Assembly: GCA_902544525.1 (NCBI GenBank)
Contig: CACCCN010000009.1
Span: forward strand, 1-45,967
Length of the DNA: 45,967 nucleotides
Source of the DNA: an uncultured Pelagibacteraceae bacterium
GTDB lineage: Bacteria > Pseudomonadota > Alphaproteobacteria > Pelagibacterales > AG-422-B15
Reading direction: 5' to 3'
Both the position numbers and the translations under genes were made by a program. Below are positions 39,122 through 45,967 of this stretch, piece by piece; the first letter of the stretch is position 1, and each line of letters starts with the position of its first letter. The notes beneath the pieces were generated by a model. It was not told where the DNA came from. It saw nothing but the letters and a program-made list of their open reading frames with translations, and did not search any database.

Positions 39122-39985
39122 TTATTTACCTAACAAATTTTTAAAAGCTAATAATTTTCTTGCTCTGATAACGTGAAGTTCTTCTATTTGTTTCCCATCA
39201 ACGATTATTACACCAACTTTAGGATTTTCTTTTCGTGCCTCCTCATACGTAAGAACTATTTTTTCAGCATTCTTTATTTCATCGTCACTTGGTGAGTAAA
39301 CTTTATTACATATATCTACTTGTGATGGATGAATTAGTGTTTTGCCATCAAGACCTAAGCCACTTCCATATTTACATTCCTCCTCAAACCCCTCAGCATC
39401 CTTTATATTATTATAAACACCATCAATAAGGGAAATTTTATTTGCTTTTGCGGCAATCAAGCAAGTTAAAATACTCGTTTCAAGGCCAGTACGTCGCATA
39501 GCATCTTTTAGATCTAATTCTTTTGAAAGATCATTAGTTCCCATCACAAAGCAATTTAATTTTTTTGAACATGATGCAATATCATTAGCGTTAATAATTG
39601 CACGTGGTGTTTCCATCATAGCCCAAATCATGGTTTTTTTATTTTGCAGATAGGGAACATATTTAAGTACATCTTCAGGTGCATTAACTTTAGGAATTAA
39701 AATTGCATCAGGCTCACATTTTTCAAGAACTTCATAATCTTTTTTTCCAAATTCATTATCATCTGAGTTAAGTCTAACAACTTGCTCTTTTTTACTATTT
39801 TGGTTTGAATTAACTAAACTAATAATGGTTAATCTTGCTTGATCTTTTGCAGTTGGTGCAACAGCATCTTCTAAATCATAAATTAATGCATCAACATCAA
39901 GGGTTGGAATTTTACTATGTGCCTTTTCATTGGAACCAGGCACATAAAGCACGCTTCTTCTTGGTCGATGTAAAATCTCTTCCAT
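39122..39985 (-). CDS. CitE-like CoA-ester lyase or malyl-CoA thioesterase
   Basis: A 287-residue HpcH/HpaI-CitE family protein. RPRRSVLYVPGSN at the start, DALIYDLEDAVAP, MMETPRAI, GTNDLSKEL and LDGKTLIHPSQVDICN are its motifs; the acidic residues in the DLED and MMET segments bind Mg. The N-terminus and length resemble (3S)-malyl-CoA thioesterase (Mcl2) more than the longer malyl-CoA lyase Mcl1. Citramalyl-CoA lyase (CLYBL-like) is another possibility. Pairing with a mesaconyl-CoA-type hydratase supports C4-C5 CoA-ester chemistry. The start overlaps the asd stop by one base. Confidence 0.8.
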   Translation of the reverse strand: MEEILHRPRRSVLYVPGSNEKAHSKIPTLDVDALIYDLEDAVAPTAKDQARLTIISLVNSNQNSKKEQVVRLNSDDNEFGKKDYEVLEKCEPDAILIPKVNAPEDVLKYVPYLQNKKTMIWAMMETPRAIINANDIASCSKKLNCFVMGTNDLSKELDLKDAMRRTGLETSILTCLIAAKANKISLIDGVYNNIKDAEGFEEECKYGSGLGLDGKTLIHPSQVDICNKVYSPSDDEIKNAEKIVLTYEEARKENPKVGVIIVDGKQIEELHVIRARKLLAFKNLLGK

Positions 39986-40998
39986 TATTTTAAATGTTTT
40001 TCTCTTAATAATTCTAATATTTGAACTGCGTTTAAGGCTGCACCTTTTCTTAAATTATCAGATACCACCCAAATAGATAAACCGTTATCAAAAGCGGTAT
40101 CTTCTCTAATCCTTGAAATATAAGTATCATCATTGCCAGCACATTCAATGGGAGTTACATAACCTCCATCTTTTCTCTCATCTAATATTGAGCAGCCTGG
40201 TGCGTCTTTTAATGCGGCATGTGCATCTTGTACTGTCATCTTATTTTCAAATTCAATTGTTACTGCTTCCGAGTGACCAATAAAAACTGGAACTCTTACG
40301 CAAGTTGCTGAAAACTTTATATCAGGATCAAGTATTTTGTGACATTCTTGTTTCATTTTTAATTCTTCTTTCGTATAGCCATCATCCATAAATTTATCTA
40401 TGTGAGGTATTACATTAAATGCAATTCGTTTGGTAAATTTTACATTATCCAAAACATCGTTTGCAAAGAACTTTCTTGACTGATTAAATAATTCATCCAT
40501 CCCTTCTTTGCCTGCGCCTGATACCGACTGATAAGTAGAAACAATAATGCTTTTGATTTTATTTTTATCGTGAAGTGGTTTTAAAGCTAATACTAATTGT
40601 GCTGTAGAGCAATTTGGATTTGCAATTATATTTTTATGTCTGAAACTTGAAATTGCTTCTGCATTCACTTCGGGGACTATCAATGGAACTTCGGGGTCCA
40701 TTCTGAAATGACTTGAGTTATCTATTACTATGCAACCGACCTCGGCAAACTTGGGGGCCCATTCCTTTGAGATGTCTCCACCTGCAGAGAATAAAGCTAT
40801 TTCTATTTCCTTTGGATTAAATTTATCTAAAGATGTAACTTTTAACTCGTCTTCACCAAAGGGCACTTTCATGCCCTCACTTCGATTAGAAGCAATAGCA
40901 AAAACATCGTTAGACTTAAAACCTCTTTCAGACAAAATAGAGAGCATTTCTCTTCCAACATTTCCTGTAGCACCCACTACACCAATTTTTAAACTCAT
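39985..40998 (-). CDS. asd: Aspartate-semialdehyde dehydrogenase
   Basis: A 337-residue enzyme that reduces aspartyl phosphate to aspartate semialdehyde, the branch point to lysine, threonine and methionine. The NADP loop [12 protein letters not shown] is at residues 8-19, and the catalytic cysteine is in [13 protein letters not shown] near 130. The [16 protein letters not shown]-like segment ([17 protein letters not shown]) and [13 protein letters not shown] follow. It overlaps leuB by four bases and the CitE-like gene by one base, so amino-acid and CoA-ester genes are physically coupled. Confidence 0.96.
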   Translation of the reverse strand: MSLKIGVVGATGNVGREMLSILSERGFKSNDVFAIASNRSEGMKVPFGEDELKVTSLDKFNPKEIEIALFSAGGDISKEWAPKFAEVGCIVIDNSSHFRMDPEVPLIVPEVNAEAISSFRHKNIIANPNCSTAQLVLALKPLHDKNKIKSIIVSTYQSVSGAGKEGMDELFNQSRKFFANDVLDNVKFTKRIAFNVIPHIDKFMDDGYTKEELKMKQECHKILDPDIKFSATCVRVPVFIGHSEAVTIEFENKMTVQDAHAALKDAPGCSILDERKDGGYVTPIECAGNDDTYISRIREDTAFDNGLSIWVVSDNLRKGAALNAVQILELLREKHLK

Positions 40999-42110
40999 TT
41001 TGATCCTAAATTATTATATGCTTCGACTATTTTATCTCCCATTTGTTGAGTAGATAAGTTTTGTTCATTATTACCTATTAAATCTTTAGTTTTAAAGCCT
41101 GCAGTTAATACATTATTTACAGCCTCATTAATCTTTTCAGCCTCAGAATCCATTGCAAACGAATACTTTAAACACATGGCAAAGCTTAGAATACAAGCAA
41201 TTGGATTAGCAATTCCTGCTCCAGCAATATCTGGTGCGGATCCATGTACCGGTTCATACAGAGCTTTTCTAAAGTTATTTTCGTCGATTTCTCCAAGACT
41301 AGCTGATGGTAACATTCCCAAAGACCCTGTTAACATAGAAGCTTCATCTGATAAAATATCACCAAATAAATTATCGGTTACAATCACATCAAATTGCTTT
41401 GGATTTCTTACTAACTGCATTGCACAATTATCAGCATACATATGAGTAAGCTCAACATCGCTATATTCCTCTGCATGTATTTTAGTAACTTCTTCTCTCC
41501 ACAAAATTCCGGACTCCATAACATTTGATTTTTCTGAAGACATAACTCTATTATCTCGCTTTCGTGCGAGCTCAAATGCTATTCGAGCAACTCGATGTAT
41601 CTCCTTTGTATTATAAGTTTGCGTATTCACACCTTGTCTTGTTCCATCGTCAAGTGTTTGAATTCCTCTAGGCTCACCAAAATAAATTCCACCGGTAAGT
41701 TCTCTTACAATCATTATGTCTAACCCAGCAACTAATTCTGGTTTCAGTGATGATGCTTCAACCATAGACTCAAAGCACATGGCTGGTCGTAAATTTGCAA
41801 ACAGTTCAAGTTCTTTTCTGATACGTAATAATCCTTGCTCTGGTTTAAGTGAAAAATCTAAATCATCCCATTTTTCACCACCAACAGCACCTAGCAATAC
41901 GGCATGAGATTGTTTTGCTATTTCCAAAGTAGTGTCTGCTAATGGATAACCGTAACGATCATAGGCTGCACCACCTATATCATCATAAGTAATTTCAAAT
42001 TTGATACCACTTGACTGTTCAACTGCTAAAATTAATTTTGTTACTTCAGCCATTACCTCAGGACCAATACCGTCTCCTGGAAGAATCAGTAACTTAAATA
42101 TTTTGCTCAT
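40995..42110 (-). CDS. leuB: 3-isopropylmalate dehydrogenase
   Basis: A 371-residue NAD-dependent decarboxylating dehydrogenase of leucine synthesis. [14 protein letters not shown] opens the protein; the substrate loop is [23 protein letters not shown] is diagnostic, and [20 protein letters not shown] holds the metal-binding aspartates. It overlaps leuD and asd by four bases each (ATGA), so leuC-leuD-leuB-asd are tightly coupled. Confidence 0.98.
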   Translation of the reverse strand: MSKIFKLLILPGDGIGPEVMAEVTKLILAVEQSSGIKFEITYDDIGGAAYDRYGYPLADTTLEIAKQSHAVLLGAVGGEKWDDLDFSLKPEQGLLRIRKELELFANLRPAMCFESMVEASSLKPELVAGLDIMIVRELTGGIYFGEPRGIQTLDDGTRQGVNTQTYNTKEIHRVARIAFELARKRDNRVMSSEKSNVMESGILWREEVTKIHAEEYSDVELTHMYADNCAMQLVRNPKQFDVIVTDNLFGDILSDEASMLTGSLGMLPSASLGEIDENNFRKALYEPVHGSAPDIAGAGIANPIACILSFAMCLKYSFAMDSEAEKINEAVNNVLTAGFKTKDLIGNNEQNLSTQQMGDKIVEAYNNLGSK

Positions 42111-42733
42111 ACCAATTTACTGCCATACAACCAAGGAGTTCTCTTTTCTTGAATGCCTTCAAAGTCAGTAATGGTGTTGGATTTGTTTAGTGTTAATCCA
42201 ATATCATCTAATCCTTCTAATAAAGAATTTTTCTTAGCAGGATCAATATCAAAACTAATTTCTTTTTGTTCATTATTTTCAATAAATGTTATGCATTGCT
42301 TTTCTAAATCAATGTTAAAATTTAGAGAATTTTCTGCAGTGTCCTGCAATTTTGCTACTGTTTCTTCATCTAAAATAATTGGCAGTATGCCATTTTTAAA
42401 ACAATTATTATAAAAAATATCGGCATAGCTTGGGGCAATAATACATTTAATTCCATAATCTGCTATTGACCATGGAGCATGCTCACGAGAAGAACCGCAA
42501 CCAAAGTTTTTGCTAGCTATAAGTATATTCGCTCCCTTGTATTGGTCTTGATTAAGAGCAAATGAACTAATTTCATTTCCATCTTGATCATACTTCAATT
42601 CAAAGAATAAAAATTCACCAAGTCCAGTTCTTTTTATTGTTTTCAAAAACTGTTTTGGAATAATCATATCAGTATCAACATTAGTAATTCTCAAAGGTAT
42701 TGCGTTACCAGATAATTTATTAAATTTTTCCAT
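42107..42733 (-). CDS. leuD: 3-isopropylmalate dehydratase small subunit
   Basis: A 208-residue small subunit of isopropylmalate isomerase, the swivel domain that completes the active site of Leu[35 protein letters not shown] and the closing KRTPWLYGS are family hallmarks. It overlaps leuC by one base and leuB by four. Confidence 0.97.
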   Translation of the reverse strand: MEKFNKLSGNAIPLRITNVDTDMIIPKQFLKTIKRTGLGEFLFFELKYDQDGNEISSFALNQDQYKGANILIASKNFGCGSSREHAPWSIADYGIKCIIAPSYADIFYNNCFKNGILPIILDEETVAKLQDTAENSLNFNIDLEKQCITFIENNEQKEISFDIDPAKKNSLLEGLDDIGLTLNKSNTITDFEGIQEKRTPWLYGSKLV

Positions 42734-44136
42734 TACAAATCTCTAAAATCAGTTAATTTACCTTTTATTGCTGCAGCGGCTGCCATCTGTGGACTCATTA
42801 AATGAGTTCTTCCACCCCTTCCTTGTCTTCCTTCAAAATTTCTATTTGATGTTGAAGCGCATCGTTCTTGCGGTTTAAGTTTGTCTGCATTCATTGCTAA
42901 ACACATAGAACAACCAGGATCTCTCCAATCAAATCCAGCATCTATAAATATTTTATCTAAACCTTCTTGTTCTGCCTGCTCTTTAACCAAACCAGACCCC
43001 GGAACAATCATAGCATCAACGGTAGCAGCAACTTTGCGCCCTTTTGCAATTTTTGAAACTGCTCTCAAATCTTCAATTCTGCCATTTGTGCATGATCCAA
43101 TAAAAACTTTATCAATTTTAATTTCGTTAACAGGCGTATTTGGTTCTAACCCCATATAGTCTAATGCTCTTTCAATAGATTTCTTTTTTTCCTCATTATT
43201 TTCTTTATTAGGGTCTGGAACAATACCATCAATAGAAACTACATCTTCAGGGCTTGTGCCCCATGTGACTTGTGGGATTATTTCTTCCGCTTTAATTTCG
43301 ACAATTTCGTCGTAATGTGCACCCTCATCAGTAGCCAATGATTCCCAGTACTTTACAGCCTCATCAAAATCTTTGCCTTTTGGTGCTAAAGGTCGACCTT
43401 TTATATAGTCCCAAGTAGTTTTATCAGGACTAATTAAACCAGCTCTAGCACCCGCCTCAATTGACATGTTGCAAACTGTCATTCTTCCTTCCATAGATAA
43501 GTTTCTAATTGCCTCTCCGGTATATTCAATCACAAAACCGGTTCCACCAGCTGTTCCAATTTTTCTAATAATAGCCAAAACTATATCCTTAGCAGTCACT
43601 CCATCTATGACGCTACCAGTAATTTTAATGCACATATTTTTTGCTTTAGTTTGTATTAATGTTTGTGTAGCAAGCGTATGCTCAACTTCTGAAGTACCTA
43701 TTCCCCAGGCAAGTGCCCCAAAAGCACCATGGGTTGAAGTATGACTATCACCACAAACAACAGTCATGCCTGGTTGAGTAAAACCTTGTTCTGGGCCAAC
43801 TATATGAACTATGCCTTGACGTTTATCTGACATTGGTAAGTAAGTAATATTATTTTCTTTGGCATTCCTCTCTAAAGTTTCAACTTGTAATTTTGAGTCA
43901 GGATCTGATATTCCTTTATCTCTGTCAGACGTTGGTACATTGTGGTCTGCTGTAGCTAATGTGAATTCTGGCCTTCTAACTTTTCTTCCTGCCAATCTAA
44001 GTCCTTCGAAGGCTTGAGGGCTAGTTACTTCATGCACTAAATGTCGATCTATATATAATATAGTTGTTCCATCGTCGTTATTTGAAACGACATGGCTTTC
44101 CCATATTTTATCATAAATGGTTTTTTTATCAGTCAT
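42733..44136 (-). CDS. leuC: 3-isopropylmalate dehydratase large subunit
   Basis: A 467-residue aconitase-family subunit that interconverts 2- and 3-isopropylmalate. [20 protein letters not shown], the 4Fe-4S ligands in GSCTNGR near 350 and in [11 protein letters not shown] near 410-413, and [20 protein letters not shown] are conserved. leuA is not in the window. The 43 bases between rplS and leuC contain a 9-bp inverted repeat. Confidence 0.98.
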   Translation of the reverse strand: MTDKKTIYDKIWESHVVSNNDDGTTILYIDRHLVHEVTSPQAFEGLRLAGRKVRRPEFTLATADHNVPTSDRDKGISDPDSKLQVETLERNAKENNITYLPMSDKRQGIVHIVGPEQGFTQPGMTVVCGDSHTSTHGAFGALAWGIGTSEVEHTLATQTLIQTKAKNMCIKITGSVIDGVTAKDIVLAIIRKIGTAGGTGFVIEYTGEAIRNLSMEGRMTVCNMSIEAGARAGLISPDKTTWDYIKGRPLAPKGKDFDEAVKYWESLATDEGAHYDEIVEIKAEEIIPQVTWGTSPEDVVSIDGIVPDPNKENNEEKKKSIERALDYMGLEPNTPVNEIKIDKVFIGSCTNGRIEDLRAVSKIAKGRKVAATVDAMIVPGSGLVKEQAEQEGLDKIFIDAGFDWRDPGCSMCLAMNADKLKPQERCASTSNRNFEGRQGRGGRTHLMSPQMAAAAAIKGKLTDFRDL

Positions 44137-44148
44137 AATTATAGAGTG

Positions 44149-44172
44149 AATGTTAAAATTTTATTTAACATT
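44149..44172. repeat. 9-bp inverted repeat between rplS and leuC
   Basis: AATGTTAAA (44149-44157) and TTTAACATT (44164-44172) are exact complements around six bases. On the minus strand the hairpin lies just upstream of leuC. It lacks a following T-run, so it is not a standard terminator. It may be an mRNA processing or stability element, or an operator. Confidence 0.6.
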
Positions 44173-44179
44173 AGAAAAA

Positions 44180-44713
44180 TTACTGATCTTTAGACTCTTC
44201 TTCAGTTACAGTTTCACTAGGAACTACTTCTGCAGCAGCTTCAGCTTCCACTGGAGCTGAATTTTCTGAAGTGGTTTCATCAGTCAGGTCTTCTTCTAAG
44301 TATTCAATTTCTTCTTCTTCATAAGTAAACTGACTTGCTAAATCGGGCTGTTTAGCTCTAATACGTTCTACAATTCTTGCTTTCTTACCTGTAAGATTTC
44401 TTAAATAATATAGTTTTGCTCTTCTTACAGATCCACTTCTGACCAAAACAACTGAGTCAACAGAAGGACTAAATATTGGAAATACTCTCTCAACACCCTC
44501 ACCAAAAGAAATTTTTCTAACAGTAAAAGTTGAGCTTAACCCACGGTTACGTCTCCCAATACATACACCTTCAAAAGCCTGTATTCTTTCTCTTGCACCC
44601 TCACGAACCTTTACATTAACTCTTACCGTATCGCCTGGGTGAAACTGAGCTACTTTTTTATTTTTGATCAAACTTTTGATCTGTGAATTCTCAAAATCTT
44701 CAATTATATTCAT
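44180..44713 (-). CDS. rplS: 50S ribosomal protein L19 with acidic C-terminal extension
   Basis: The first 125 or so residues are standard L19: [50 protein letters not shown] and [15 protein letters not shown]19 sits at the interface of the two ribosomal subunits. The last 50 or so residues are an acidic, low-complexity tail rich in Glu, Ala and Thr, not found in the roughly 115-residue E. coli protein; many alphaproteobacterial L19 proteins do have extensions. It lies in rimM-trmD-rplS order, 33 bases after trmD. Confidence 0.96.
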   Translation of the reverse strand: MNIIEDFENSQIKSLIKNKKVAQFHPGDTVRVNVKVREGARERIQAFEGVCIGRRNRGLSSTFTVRKISFGEGVERVFPIFSPSVDSVVLVRSGSVRRAKLYYLRNLTGKKARIVERIRAKQPDLASQFTYEEEEIEYLEEDLTDETTSENSAPVEAEAAAEVVPSETVTEEESKDQ

Positions 44714-44746
44714 GGTTTTCTCCGATGGGGTGTTTTAATACTTTAT

Positions 44747-45466
44747 TTATTTAATGTCTTGTTTTTTTTTGTATTTTTCCCACAAATCAGGCCGATTCCT
44801 TTTTGTGAGCTTTTTTGACATTTCTTTTCTCCAAATATCTATGTTTTTATGATTTCCAGAATTCAAAACCTCAGGTATTTCAATGTTTTTCCACTTTCTC
44901 GGTCGAGTATATTGAGGAAATTCCAGCAAATCGGAATTGAACGTTTCATTTTTAAGAGATTCTGCATCTCCTAAAATACCTGGTATTAGTCTGATTATAG
45001 CCTCTAGTGTTGCTTGTGCAGCAATTTCTCCGCCTGCAAGAATAAAATCACCCAAACTGATTTCTTCAATTTTATATTTTTCTAAAAGTCTTTGATCGAC
45101 CCCCTCGTATCTTCCACAAAGCAAAATTAATCCATCATTTTTTGAGAGTTTTTTTACTTTGCTTTGAGTAAGAGGTTTGCCGCGTGGTGAAAGATAAATT
45201 ATTGGCATCTTCTTATCTTCACATCCCTTTAGGCTTTTATCTATTGCTGGACCAAGTACATCAGCTTTTAAAATCATTCCAGGTCCACCACCAGCAGTGG
45301 TATCATCAATTTTTTTATAGTTTCCTTTGCCAAATTTTTTAATATCAATTGTTTGAAGTTTCCATAATTTATTTTTTAATGCCTTACCTATTACACCAAC
45401 TCCAAGTAGGCCAGGGAAGCTCTCTGGAAATAAAGTTATTACTTTAGAATTAAATGTTTTTTTCAT
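44747..45466 (-). CDS. trmD: tRNA (guanine-37-N1)-methyltransferase
   Basis: A 239-residue SPOUT-fold enzyme that methylates G37 next to the anticodon and prevents frameshifting. TLFPESFPGLLGVGVIGKAL, DTTAGGGPGMILKADVL, LLCGRYEGVDQR and LGDFILAGGEIAA are diagnostic, and the C-terminal helical domain ends in RPDLWEKYKK. It overlaps the end of rimM by 17 bases. Confidence 0.97.
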   Translation of the reverse strand: MKKTFNSKVITLFPESFPGLLGVGVIGKALKNKLWKLQTIDIKKFGKGNYKKIDDTTAGGGPGMILKADVLGPAIDKSLKGCEDKKMPIIYLSPRGKPLTQSKVKKLSKNDGLILLCGRYEGVDQRLLEKYKIEEISLGDFILAGGEIAAQATLEAIIRLIPGILGDAESLKNETFNSDLLEFPQYTRPRKWKNIEIPEVLNSGNHKNIDIWRKEMSKKLTKRNRPDLWEKYKKKQDIK

Positions 45467-45967
45467 TTAAGTAGCCTTCAATATTTTTAACTAAAATTTC
45501 TTTCTCATTTAATTTTATCTCAATTATAAACTTTTTATTAATCGGGATAAGATTAGTATCGTTACTTGACTTACCTTTGATTTCTATAATGTCATCTGCA
45601 CCATAATTATTAACTGATACAACATTTCCCAAATTTACATTCTTTTCATTTATTACTTTCATATCAATTAAGTCATGATAGTAAAAAGAATCTTGATTTA
45701 AATTAGGTAATTTTGCTCTTTCAGTAAAAATTAATGATCCACGAATATTATCTACTTGCTCTTTGGTTGTAATATTTTCACAGCTAACAATAAACATCTC
45801 TTTAAGACTTTTTATTTTTACTAAGTTAATTTTATTAAGCTCATCATTTATGAATACAGGACCATATTTAAAAAAATTTTCTTTTTTTTCAGTAAAAGAA
45901 TTAATTCTAAAATGACCCTTGAATCCAGATGGAGAAACAACTTCACCAATTGCAACTTTATTTTTCA
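45450..45967 (-). CDS. rimM: Ribosome maturation factor RimM (start cut off by window edge)
   Basis: An open frame runs to the window edge without stops. Reading from the edge gives KNKVAIGEVVSPSGFKGHFR, the classic RimM N-terminus, and the bases TG at 45967-45966 would complete an ATG if the next base outside supplies the A. The full protein would then be 172 residues, the normal length; the internal Met at 45797 is not the start. RimM binds S19 and helps mature the 3' domain of 16S rRNA. The C-terminal PRC-barrel half shows YYHDLIDMKVI and LGNVVSVNNYGADDI. It overlaps trmD by 17 bases. Confidence 0.93.
   Translation of the reverse strand, partial: KNKVAIGEVVSPSGFKGHFRINSFTEKKENFFKYGPVFINDELNKINLVKIKSLKEMFIVSCENITTKEQVDNIRGSLIFTERAKLPNLNQDSFYYHDLIDMKVINEKNVNLGNVVSVNNYGADDIIEIKGKSSNDTNLIPINKKFIIEIKLNEKEILVKNIEGYLNEKNI

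Noticed and set aside
45450-45797. RimM as a 115-residue truncated protein starting at 45797
   Set aside because: The frame continues upstream to the window edge with a clear RimM N-terminal domain, so the internal Met is not the start.

Overview
The window is a compact, visibly AT-rich bacterial chromosome segment made almost entirely of core housekeeping and central-metabolism genes. Spacers are short, stop/start overlaps of 1 or 4 bases are frequent, and there are no tRNAs, rRNAs, insertion sequences or prophage genes. The gene order points to an alphaproteobacterium: rplU-rpmA-obgE-proB-proA-nadD-rsfS-rlmH-ctpA-rppH facing atpHAGDC; priA beside atpH; mdh-sucCD-sucAB-lpd; sdhCDAB; rimM-trmD-rplS-leuCDB-asd. 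High AT, small gaps and missing genes usually found in such clusters (for example no envC between rlmH and ctpA) suggest a streamlined marine lineage of the SAR11/HIMB59/AEGEAN-169 kind. That lineage is an inference from gene order and composition, not from any search.

Layout. 1-6692 (+): the end of rplU, then rpmA, obgE, proB, proA, nadD, rsfS, rlmH, ctpA and rppH (ribosome assembly, proline synthesis, NAD synthesis, periplasmic proteolysis, RNA decapping). 6687-13583 (-): priA, then the F1 part of ATP synthase, atpH-A-G-D-C. 13641-15625 (+): transaldolase-like aldolase, tyrosine recombinase XerC, a SnoaL-like protein. 15627-17210 (-): an RhlE-type DEAD-box helicase whose tail is an array of perfect 57-bp repeats. 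17403-18933 (+): a fatty-acid hydroxylase/sterol-desaturase family membrane enzyme and a companion membrane protein behind a near-consensus promoter. 18934-19287: a gene-less stretch with two terminators and a nested inverted repeat. 19288-30548 (-): SDR oxidoreductase, mmsA, mdh, sucC, sucD, sucA, odhB, lpd. 30598-30831 (+): a small Smr-domain protein. 30832-31145: a gene-less stretch that looks like an undescribed structured RNA with promoter, hairpins and terminator. 31146-34580 (-): an 1144-residue DUF1302-type outer-membrane protein. 34718-39118 (-): sdhB, sdhA, sdhD, sdhC and a double-MaoC hydratase. 39122-45967 (-): CitE-like lyase/thioesterase, asd, leuB, leuD, leuC, rplS, trmD and rimM (rimM is cut one base before its presumed start).

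How the genes work together. The minus-strand half carries 2-oxoglutarate dehydrogenase, succinyl-CoA synthetase, succinate dehydrogenase and malate dehydrogenase. Beside these are MmsA, which makes propionyl-CoA or acetyl-CoA from valine/inositol/beta-alanine-type semialdehydes, and a MaoC/CitE pair acting on C4-C5 CoA esters (mesaconyl-, methylmalyl-, malyl- or citramalyl-CoA). Reducing power from this block feeds respiration and the ATP synthase whose F1 genes lie in the same window.

Most of the window is ordinary. The parts worth a second look are the candidate RNA at about 30884-31127, the nested inverted repeat with a possible leader peptide at 18948-19181, the 57-bp repeat array in the helicase, the oversized cysteine-containing DUF1302 protein, and the desaturase/membrane-protein pair. 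I found no CRISPR array, defence island, mobile element or obviously novel multi-gene system.
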